DNA of 64,000 nt from NCBI GenBank assembly GCA_022579005.1, contig MU401591.1, positions 1-64,000 on the forward strand, written 5' to 3'. The notes beneath the pieces were generated by a model. That model was not told where the DNA came from. It did no database searches and saw nothing but the letters and a program-made list of their open reading frames with translations. The translations under genes were made by a program, and so were the position numbers. Below, one piece after another: positions 13,601-26,437 of the stretch (position 1 is the stretch's first letter; every line of letters begins with the position of its first letter). The stretch comes from Poronia punctata. Its lineage: Eukaryota > Ascomycota > Sordariomycetes > Xylariales > Xylariaceae.

Positions 13601-16600
13601 TGGTCCACGATGTTGACTCAGCAGGGGTATGCCTCGAACGCGGACACCGGAAAGCAGGCACCCACCAACTACCGTATCCGAGGCCATGGGCGCTCTGAAA
13701 TCTTGTGTTAATTGCGCCTCGAGTTGCCCCTGTGTCCTTCCGAATACGGCCATAGGTGTTTACAATGATGCGGTAAGGAGTCGTGCATCTGCTCGAGACT
13801 GGGCGATTAACAGAATCCTGCCTGGCATAGTGCCTGGCGAACTGCCTCCACACTTCAGCTGCGAAGCGCATGGAAATGTTTTTTGGACTCAAGGGTCCTT
13901 GTCGGGAACGTATTCTTATTCTCGGTGAGAAGAAATATGGGGTGCACCCCGGACGAGAGCGTCATTGCGCCATCTCATCCTGCGATAGTGGGTTGGCGCT
14001 GAGCGGATGAAGTCAGCGCAGCCCGCCCGAGGCATTCCAGCCCACCAGTGCTCGTGAAAGGTGACGGAAGCTACGACGAGAAGATAGCCTGATTCGGTTG
14101 CGCCCCGATGGCTTACACACTACCATGCGTTGGACAGCTCTGGCTCACGTAAAGACGTGAAGTAGGTTCATGTACGGGGGGAGAATAATAGACGCTGTCT
14201 TATCTCTATGCTTTCTAACCTGGCTATGTTATTCGGTTCGAGCCGGTGCACCTGCCGTATGGCCCCTCTTTGAATACCATGGCGGCGCGGAGCTACTCAC
14301 GTTGGAGGAAAGAGAGTGTTGCTTTGGTACATGTTGACATGTATATGAAGGATACATGCAACACGACCCAACCACCATAATCCGCAGCAGGTTCTGGATG
14401 CCATAAAATACATGGGCAAGAGCATACAGTGGGTCGAGGTTTCATGGAGGGATTGTTCTGAGTACGCAGTGGACTGCCTGCTACCCCTAGCAGCATGCTA
14501 CCAACAGATGTTGAACGTGGAAAGACGCCGGGACGTAGACCAACGGATAGCCGATGTGGTCTCGTACTGTGAGGGCTATTGTTACAGCCGTAACAGGGTC
14601 CGGGGGGGGGTTTCGGGATGATATTTCCTTTGGAGTCTGGACTCATAACATCTTCCCTGCCCACCGGCCTGCGCTTCAGGCCCTCGCTACCTTTTCGGTT
14701 GGAGAGCACTTGCAATATGAACCCCGACGAGTCGAAAGAGCCAGTCTCAAGCCGAGGGGGATGAAAGCCAGCTAAGGCCTCCGTTGGCGCTTAAGGTTCG
14801 AAGACGGGAGGCCACTTAATACGCAAACCTTCCTTCCGTCCAAGAGGCACATGTGCATAGAGCGCTGCCCTACTTTGTCGTTTCCATGACTGATCCAGTT
14901 TCGGGGACATGTCGCTCAAACATACGTTGGTTTGGAAAAGACCGACTTCTTGGCCCATCATCCTGTCCGCCGTGCTTAGCGTACAGGCAGAATAGAGAAG
15001 GCACAAAAATAAAAAGCTACTAAGATTAGAGGTATGTTATCTTTGTAACAGTTTAGCCTCGCTGCTCCTAACAGGATAGGAGATGTAGTATCGCCACAGG
15101 CACTACCGACATTTACCTCCATGTGGACACAGTACGGCTGCGACGGTATAAAGCGCGGTGAGATTGCGCATTGGCATACATCAGGGGGCTCTGGGTTTAC
15201 CTAAGGCTTCATTTGTGCCAGATATACAATGGAAATAAAGCAATCAAGCAGCCCTGAGGATCCGGGGCCGAATGAGCATTGAGCCGCTTATGGCTGCCCG
15301 ATTCATGCTCGATCGACACGAAAGGTCGTAGAAGGCACTGCAACGCCGTATACTCCGACAGCCTTGGATAAGGACGAGGGTATCTGGATCGATGATGGTT
15401 CTTTATGTCCCATTCGGTGGTAGGTCCGAAGCCGTGGTGTTTTTAACTTTATCCTACCTTCACTCTCTTGCGACGCTACGCAGCGCGTCTCGTTCCCGGA
15501 TGGCACAATGGGCACAATGGCACTTTGTCCGCCGGGCCTGGGATCTGTATCTACAAAGATCTCTTGATAGGCTGAGATCCCTTGCTTTGGTGCTGGTTGC
15601 ATTGCTAAATTTCACATGCCTTTCCGATCGATCTTTTTGGTCAAGGTATCCATCTCCATCGTATATCCTGTTGCTCTATAACCCTTCCCGCAGATGGGCC
15701 GATCATATTAGCCTCTAGACCTGCAGTTGCCCTGAGGGGAAGCCTGTCGATGTCGTATTAGCTGCATCACCCCTACCTCCCTCCCAGGAAATCCTCTCGG
15801 CCAGACATGGCGGGCATTAGTGTCGGGAAATATTATGAGGGGATGTAGGAGAGGACCTGATTATCACGCAATAGGGTCGTCTCCCTCTCCGCCCACACCT
15901 GCCGGGAGCCCTTGCTTTCCGAGCAGACTATAGAACTATCCGCCCTTCTCCTTCTGCAGTGTAACCATTCCAGTTATGAATGCCGAATCTCTCGCGACGT
16001 GTTCTGCCAAGATTCTTAGCCGCGGCCTTACCTTGGCATACGCCTGCCTCGACTCTAGCACATCCTAGAACTGGCGATAATCCGTCTTTCATACTCTACT
16101 GGCTCCTTACTTCACCTAGCCTAGGGGAACAGCTAAGTATTCAGTCCGCGATATCACCCACACTTGAACGATTGGCCTGGATGACAAGCTTGACAGCGTA
16201 GATAGTAGGTATAGAAACCAAGCCGTAGATTTAAGAAAGGTATTCCAACTCTTGTATTTCAGTATTCACCGCCCTGCGGGTTTTCTCATGCACCTACACG
16301 TACCAGGAAATGCATCGCTTTAGTCTGTTATGGTTCGCACGGCACGGCATACCACCGGAGCCCACCCATCCCTTTCGCCTCACTCGGCGCGGGATCGCAA
16401 AGTTGGGGACTGCGGGATCTCACGTCGCCCAGGGGAAAGCTAGACGGGTTCGCACATGGTGTGTGCGTGCGTGCGTGCGTGCGTGTGTGTGTTAGGAATG
16501 ACCGGATATGTTTGGGTAGTCTTAACCGACTTTTTACCCTTGCTTTTACTCTTCTCTCCTCTCTTCTCTTCTCTTTTACAAGTAAACCTACGGCCGACGT

Positions 16601-17320
16601 CGGCCATGCTTTCTTCCTCTCATACAAGAGAGGGTATTGATATTGTAAAAGGAGGTAAATAAGTAAATAAACCTAAATAGGGTCTTGGACACTCGAAAAA
16701 GTTCTTCAACCTCTTGAAAACAGCCGTTTAAGACAGTGATACGTAAAATCGCAACAAACTTACCTAGGTTACGTAGCTTAACTATAAAAGTCGAAACTCA
16801 CAAGTCACTGTAAATCCAACAAGTACTCGTAGTCACGTATTAATATAGCCTTGAATATTGATAATACCATTCATTTCTCATAAAAACGTAACACGTGCAA
16901 ATATAGACCGTAGCTAATCTAGCTATCCGAAATACCAACCGAGACAACCTCCCGTGTCTCCAGGTCCCGTAAATAAGATCGGCTGCGAATAAAATCAACG
17001 ATGTGGTGCCCCGTGACGGCAGCCGCGCATTGCGATTAAAGCGGTGATATAGCCCTTTAGCAACAAGAAAATGGCAGAATTGCAAGATTAAGATGTGAAA
17101 GCCCAACGCAAATTTCGTAAAAAAAAAAAAAGGGCAGAGATTAGCCCTGATCCGCCTCAATTCCGGCACAAAGCGGAAGAGGCAGATTCGTCTGTTACGT
17201 TTTCGGCGTCTCATTCCCCGGGATCTTCGGGGCTGGCAAGATGCTCATGAAAGCTGATAAACTCTCCAGAGGTTGGGTTCAAGCGCGGTAAGAGCCAATC
17301 ATTTAAGATATTCCAAAGTG
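10641..17320. other. intergenic, no gene recognised
   Basis: About 6.7 kb of normal-composition DNA. Overlapping frames of 60 to 140 codons occur on both strands, for example 14293-14715 minus, 11019-11399 minus, 12602-12949 minus and 13415-13753 minus. None shows a recognisable domain, a signal peptide with a credible gene structure, or splice sites that extend it into a family-like protein. A GTGC/GT repeat lies at about 16459-16492. The final few hundred bases probably include the 3' untranslated region of the minus-strand helicase gene. Confidence 0.45.
16459..16492. repeat. GTGC/GT microsatellite
   Basis: Several GTGC units followed by GT units. It makes a spurious Val/Cys/Arg-rich frame on the plus strand and a Thr/His/Arg-rich frame on the minus strand, neither of which is a gene. 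Confidence 0.8.
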
Positions 17321-20300
17321 TTAGTCTTGGTAAGACGCATCCGAGTCGTCTTCTTCGTCGTCCGCCTGGTTGCCACCGTCTTTATCATTATCAGACTGGT
17401 CAGATTCGTCGTCATCTATACCCTTGTCGCCACCCATCAGGTAAATCTTCTCTTCCCTGGTTAGTGGCTTGGGCTTACGACCTTCCTTCATCGCCACCTT
17501 GATTTCTGCTTCCTTCTTCTCCTGGAGGCGATGGATTCGCTCGTCGATAGAGTCCCAGGCGAAAAGGCGGACAAGGTATGTCTCTTTTAGCTGTCCGTGG
17601 CGCTTTACCCGCGCAAAGGCTTGAAACTCGCCGGCCATATTCCACCAAGGCGTCGTGATTATGACTCTGTTGGCCACAGTGACGTTTAGCCCAACACTAC
17701 CGGCATTCATCCCGGCGAGCTGGCGGATTGATTAGCTCCCGAGTTCCAATCCTACAAACTGATAGTGATAAGAAGGAAAGAAGAAGAAGAAGAAGAACAA
17801 AACAGTGGACGTACCATGACCTTAACTTCGGGTTCGTTTCTAAATGTCTCGAGGTTCATTGCCCTATCTCCAACCGATACACCCCCATTGTAATAGACAA
17901 AGTTGATGTTCGCCTCGTTTAGCATGCGTCCCAAGACCCTAGCGGTTGCAATCCACTCCATGAAAACGACAATCTTGTCGTCTGGCGCCTCCTTTTGCCA
18001 CGTCGACACTTGGTCCAAGGTCGCTTCAGTCTTCGTACTTTTCATAATTTGCCGCATATTGTCACATTCGCGCAACCAACGGCCGGTCCATCCACTCATT
18101 GCCGGTTGTACGCCGTTGAAATCGTCACCCGGGGACCGTTTTCTCATCTTTCTATGCGGGATGGAAGATACCAACTGTCCATCAATCGTGATAGTATCTT
18201 CCGTAGTATTGCCGACCCCTGATCTGACTGACCTGTTTGTTGCTCTTTCAAAAGGGTGGTGGGTATTATAACGGACTGCTGTTCGGTCACACCTTGGGCA
18301 CGCGCTGGTTGTCTTTCCGAGGCTGGCAACCTCGTCGACATATTGTTTCCAGCACCTGCCGCAGAGTTTATCTTGGCACTGTGACATGTCAGAAAATGAA
18401 TCCAACTCTAGAATATAATATAGGGCTTTACCTCAAGTGTTATGAGCCCTTCTGTTCTGTAGCACTGAATACATCCATCCGTACCGTGGGCGGTCAAGAG
18501 ATCTTGTAAGAACGCGATGATGTCGTGCGCCGCATCTGGTGTGTCAGGCTCCTGCTTAAGACCGGGGGTGTGGGTATCCCATTCGTCTTCGGTTTTGATT
18601 TTGCTTTGAGTGAGGCAAGACAGCGATTGTTTGTTTTCTTGTAGCGCTTCGATCAAGTCTTCCAACTCTTCTTTTTTCATGAGGTCCCTGAGGGAGCATT
18701 CTAGGAGAAAGGGATGATCAACCGCTTGTCTCTCTCGCGTTACGCGGACGTAATAGTTTGACCTAGGCCCTTCTTCATCGTTATCGGCCTCTGACTGTTC
18801 CTTTTCTTCCGTCTCCTCTTCTTCCTGTTCCCCTGGAGGGCCCTGTTCATCCTCTCTTCGGAGTAGGGCCTTCTCTAGATGTCTGGTACAATGTCAGTGT
18901 GGGCCAGTACATGCTCTTTTCCAAACGTACCTGAAGATTATTCTTTCCTCGTTGGTTATGGAGAGCATTTTATCCGAGAAGTGGGATGGCGGAAGTTTGC
19001 ACACCTCTCTTCCCATGAAGGTTTGGCCAATTTCACTAGGTTAACATGGACGGTCAGGACTCAGGACACAAATACGACAACGGTGGCTACACCTGGGAAG
19101 TCACGCACCGGCGAAGCATTCTCTGCGCTAGGATCTGCATGACGCGGTCTCGGCCCGTATACTTCCCCGTCCTAGGTTAGAAATCGTATATAACCTCATG
19201 AGCAGGAGACGAGGTTCCAAGATACCTACCGATTCTAGCGGGCCCCATTTCGCTGCGAATTGCTCTTTGTTTTCCTTCCAATCAATGTCAAGGAATCGGA
19301 AGTATGGTATGCATTCTACAACATTTTGTCAGTATAAATATCATACCAAAGTAAGTAGTATGTCGGGACTGTTCACCTTCAATGCGGTTACGAAGGGGGG
19401 TTCCTGAGAGCACCCATTTTAGCGTGGCCTTGAGCTCGGCACAGGCGATGGAAGCTGTCATCAGGTTAGCCTTTACACTTTCCATGTTTATTTATGCTCG
19501 GCGACGCATGGCCATACTCTTCCCACGCATGTTTTTGATGTTGTCGCCTTCGTCTAAGATGATGCGGTAGAACTCGACTTGGAACAGAGCAGCCTTTTGG
19601 CGGTTGGGCAGGTTGTATTCCCGTTGCACTTGCGAATACGTCACGAGCCTGTACATAATTAGTAACGGATGAGTGTGTAGACACTTGACTGTGACCAAAC
19701 ATACACATAAGGAGTGGTTGAGAGTGTCCGGGGCGGCGTCTTTCCCCCACCGACGTATTTGTAGATGTTCCAATCGACCTTCTCATGATCGATGTCGGTA
19801 TGGCGCAGCAGTTCATCCTTCCACTGCTGAATGAGTCCCTGATTAGGAACCACGATGAGGGTAGCACCGCGATCCTCTTGTAATGCTTTCCTACTGGGTC
19901 GGTGGCTGACCATACAGGCTATCGACTGTACCGTCTTTCCGATGCCCATGTCGTCGGCAATGATCCCACCCCGACATCCACCCCTTGTTCTCTCTCGGCG
20001 CACCATAAAACCTGCTCCCACCACCTGGTAGTCTCTTATAGGCGTCTTCATCCCTTCAACCTGATATAAGTGGTTGGTGCAGTTTTCTTCTGCCCCGACA
20101 ACTTTGAGCTCGGGTTTGAAGCATGAGAGTGCTTCTTCTAGTTGCACTTCGTCGCGCTTTCTCTGCTCTTCCGTATTCTCCCGTGACTGGTGCTCGGCTC
20201 GAGACCCAAGATCGAAAATATTGGCAAACTGGTTTGTCAACTGAGCTTTCAGGTTCATGAGCTTCTTCTTCCCCAATTTGCCTGGTTGCCGTCTTTTCAT

Positions 20301-20423
20301 CGCTCTTTTCGTACAAACACCCGGCGTCGTGCGCTTCCTCTTGGTGGCGGCTTCCGCTTTGGTTGGGACAGGCGATACTCTGCGCCTCGGGCCGTCCCTT
20401 CCCGGTCTGAAGCTTCTCATCAT
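17321..20423 (-). CDS. SNF2-family (Rad5/Rad16-like) helicase with RING-like insertion
   Basis: Nuclear DNA-dependent ATPase of the SNF2 superfamily, probably in DNA repair or chromatin remodelling. Nine exons fit one 861-residue frame: 20423-19705, 19648-19518, 19454-19377, 19315-19230, 19161-19109, 19035-18931, 18882-18432, 18378-17815 and 17719-17321. Introns are 48 to 95 bases with good donors and CTAAC or CTGAC branch sites. Visible motifs are Walker A DDMGIGKT (157-164), the Walker B variant DEGD (272-275; usually DEGH), SGTPLRN (300-306), a RING-like finger (528-571), motif V GSVGLN and motif VI QAFARVKRHGQ, then an acidic tail. The finger sits between the two helicase lobes, as in Rad5/Rad16 and HLTF. 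Its cysteines are C528, C531, C542, C547, C550, C568 and C571, with Asp544 where the RING His is expected. The start is uncertain: the frame is open to about 20495 behind a possible CACAG acceptor, so an upstream exon may be missing. Confidence 0.88.
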
Positions 20424-22706
20424 CTTTATACCACCCGTGTTGGAATTACTATCGTGAAAGAGCCTGAGATCAAGCGATTCATCCGCACTTGCAATCTGTG
20501 TAGAATATCAGAAGATAGCGCAAGCCCTCTCTAAAGAGTGATTAATGTGCACGAAGGCTCAGTTTGTCATGAGCATGCGTTCTGAACGAGCGTTAGCCCT
20601 ATCCAAGTAGCCGAAAATGAATCAACATGGGAAATCGCGTAGTAGAACAGGAACCCGCCGCGGCTTAGCGATGACACGACCGGTGTAATCCGGGACTCGC
20701 TATTCAACGAGTCTGTCGTGAGGCAGGAAGAGGGATGGGCGATGAGAATATGTGAACGGCAAAGTCGGAATTAAACTTGTAATTGGGAGAAAGAATGAAG
20801 AAAGTAGACCACCTTCATGGAGTAGGGCATAGAGAAACCGTATTTGGGACGTGGGGTTGGAGAGCCAGAGTGCTGCAGATGTACAGGTACCAATGAGAAA
20901 GTGGATGTGCCTACATGGATGGGTGAGAGGTAAAGGAAAGAAAGCTTGCCTTGCTGTAACGCCAATTAGGCGGCTTTCTAGACGATGTTGTAGGAGGGAG
21001 GATTAGAAGAAAACAAGTCACCTGGTGTGGGCGAGTAATGAAAATAGGTAGATACCTTCACGAGTAGGTATATGGATATATGCGAGGATGAGAGGGAAAT
21101 GAAAGGAAGTCACTTGCCCTTGCAGTACTCCCTAGTTATGTGGGTGGTGCAGGAATAGTAGCGGGAGATGATGTAGAAGTATGAGAAGACGACGAGTTGC
21201 CTACCGTGAAATAGTAGCGATGATACGGGGGATGTAGAGGCTCAAGAGGATGAGCTTTTCACTCTGTCTCGGGCGTGAATGTTGAAATGTGCAAGTCAAT
21301 GGGTAGGTTTTGATTAAGAGGCACCTCCAAGAGTAGGTGCATAGGTATATGGGTATTTATGAGGAAGAAAAGAGAAGAGAAGGAAAATAGCTACTTGCCT
21401 GCGCGTTGTCGTAATGCTCTCCCAATAAAGTTGATGATGCGGGAATAATAGCGTGAGATGTTGTAGAAGTATTAGAAGACGGTAGGTCGCCTGCGGTGAA
21501 AGAGTAGTGATGATACGTAGAGGTTTGAGAGGACACCCAAGTCTCGGATGTGAAGGTTTAGAAATGTGCAAGTAGGTGAATGGTATGGGGATGAAGATGT
21601 ATGGGCAAAGTAAGGTGCGAGATGCACTTGCTCATGAATGATGATAACTGTTATGGTAAAAATAGCCACCAAACCAATAAGATGTTGTAAGGTGTTACCA
21701 AAGTTCATGCTCTGCCTCAAATCACCCTCGCCGTAGCCATGAGTGTTGCCGAGTGGTAGGTAAATGTAGGTATGTGGTAGATAGAGGTCCCGACTCCCAC
21801 GTGACTTTCGGCAGCCGAGTGTTGTCAAGGGGAGAAGACCTACCCATGTAGCAAGATAATGTATGTTAGTCCGGACGCCCTGAATGATGTACCCCCCGTC
21901 CTATTATATGCACACATGTACCTTAAGATGTAGGTACATGTAGGGTATTATCGTGACATTCGAGCCTCAAATGTACTATCAGGAAAAATACGTCATGTAT
22001 ATAGTTTACCCGTCGCTTTAAGTTGTATACTTTATGTACATGTATCTTTGGCGTCATTAAGATTGCATGTTCGTTAAGGTCATTTTCTGAGGAAGGCACC
22101 ACCGGTTGGCAGTACCTACCAGTGTAGTCAGGAACGTGAGGAAAGCACGTTCGGTCTAAGGGCGGCGTGACTACCCAATGAGCCTACATCTGTTACCGGC
22201 AGTCGTAGGTGAAGCGTAGGTCAAGCAACTGTCCAGGGCGGGTGATGTATATCGGGCGGCAAACGACGGTTTCCGAATACGGCCGCCCCTCCGCCGGTTG
22301 ATGGCTCGTTCACTCGGCAAAGGACCCTTCGGCAGACTTCCCAGCCGGTATTTGTGGTAAGAGCATCTGGGAGCTGCTCTCAACTTTTACGAATTCCATA
22401 ATTGACCTACTGTGACCTTTTTTCCTGGCTCGCCCTTGACGGTAGACGGATAGGGCGGACCGAGGCCTTCGAGACATGTTCCCTTGCCCTCAACACATCA
22501 GCATAGGTACGCATAGATCCACATAAACGCATCGAGGTCAACAACTTTCATGTATATTATATTAGTCCAAGACCATCTCATCACAGCGTAGTGGCGTCGT
22601 GACATGGCTCCTAGCTCTATGCTTTTGCCGACACAAGCATTCGGTGGTATTCCTTATAACGCCGTTTCTTTCATCCATCATACCCACAACAAATGGGGTA
22701 ATAACA
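20424..22706. other. intergenic between helicase and MCM3 genes
   Basis: About 2.3 kb between two minus-strand genes. It should hold the helicase promoter and perhaps a missing 5' exon, the degenerate tandem repeat at about 20900-21620 and the MCM3 3' untranslated region. The frames at 21472-21828 and 21314-21571 (minus) lie in the repeat and look like no known protein. Confidence 0.5.
20900..21620. repeat. degenerate tandem repeat, about three units
   Basis: Three diverged units share a core resembling GATGTTGTAGAAG, found at 20983 (with changes), 21167 and 21457, so spacing is irregular (184 and 290 bases). Other shared words are GAGTAGGT with TATATGG nearby (21062 and 21333), and AATAGTAGCGGGAGATGATG versus its copy about 290 bases later. 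Read on the minus strand, each core is flanked by an AG and by a GCAAG word, resembling an exon between an acceptor and a GC-type donor. The frames differ between units, so I do not call a gene. Confidence 0.6.
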
Positions 22707-25515
<2,809 letters not shown>

Positions 25516-26437
25516 GATTCCCTCAGGTTTGCTTCTTGATTGCCTTGATGGCTTTCTTGAGGTAGTCGGAGAACAAGGAAGCAACTCTGTTTTGGAGTTC
25601 ACTTCGAGGGTACGAGCGCCGAAAAGTTGGGAGATGGGCTCACAGAAGTGGGGGGTGGTACCTAAACAGTGCAGAAGAGGAAAAACGGTCAAGCGTGTCT
25701 TTCCCCTGACCGCGTTTCGCGACACCGCGTCTCTATTAATCAATTAAAACACCCTCTTTAGGAAAGGCGTTGGTACCGACTATCTCCGTTCCCACAACAG
25801 ACTTCAATAAATACATTCTAACGCTAATAAGTCATAAGCTGCCTCAATATATGGTATATGCCTCTTCCAGGTATAGATTAGAAGATGGGGCTTAGTTATG
25901 TAAGTAGCAGGAGTGCCTAATATAGTCTAACCTAATGTGGGTGGTTCTGTTACTGTGTTGACTCACTGTTGTCACCTCACAGAGTCGGTTTCCACCATAG
26001 GTAGAACCAAGCCACCACCATTTTCGTAGACACCCAAAGCGGACGACCAGTTCAAGCCAAGTACCTGGTAGGCCATATATTACTAGGTTCGTAAACTACC
26101 TACATGGATGAATCATCATGGTTCATGCCGTGTTAGTCATACCAGAGGGTGCCTCTTTCAGCTGCACATGGTCCATTTCATGTCTGTATCGAAGCTGAAG
26201 AGAAGAAGGTAGGTAATCACTCGGTCTCCATCTGTTGGCGTAGGATATTATATGCTAGGACTATATAGAAAACACTCAAGTATCAAGGATAGGACCCCTT
26301 CGACAGTGTACTGAATCTTTTATAGAAAGCCACGGGCAGTTTCCTATATAACAACTATTTCATCCTCGGCCTTCGTCCCTTATACCCTTGTTTCTTCGAT
26401 AATCTCATTTCTATATTAACATCGTTTCTTTTGCACC
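25516..26437. promoter_or_regulatory. divergent promoter region, MCM3 / RNA multienzyme
   Basis: These 922 bases separate the two divergent start codons, so both promoters should lie here. The MCM3 side carries a cluster of CGCG-containing sites about 200 bases upstream of its ATG. The other side has pyrimidine-rich sequence running up to the start codon at 26438, which has a good context (CACCATGGCG). No other gene is visible. Confidence 0.7.
25710..25730 (-). promoter_or_regulatory. MBF/E2F-like site cluster upstream of MCM3
   Basis: Read on the MCM3 strand, two ACGCGG words (25730-25725 and 25715-25710) flank TCGCGAAA (25722-25715). ACGCGN is the core of the MluI cell-cycle box bound by MBF, and TCGCGAAA resembles an E2F or SBF site. 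Known biology: MCM genes are G1/S-regulated through such sites in yeasts and animals. That this cluster works here is inferred from sequence and from its position about 200 bases upstream of the start codon. Confidence 0.55.

Noticed and set aside
14230..14260. GGTTCGAGCC word resembling a tRNA T arm
   Set aside because: No acceptor stem, D arm or anticodon arm can be built around it.
14293..14715. 140-codon minus-strand frame
   Set aside because: No domain, overlaps plus-strand frames of similar size, and no splice-supported extension.
16840..17214. 124-codon minus-strand frame just downstream of the helicase gene
   Set aside because: Arg/Phe-rich without a domain; probably 3' untranslated or intergenic sequence.
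18879..19142. plus-strand frames across the helicase gene
   Set aside because: They lie antisense to well-supported exons and introns and have no features of their own.
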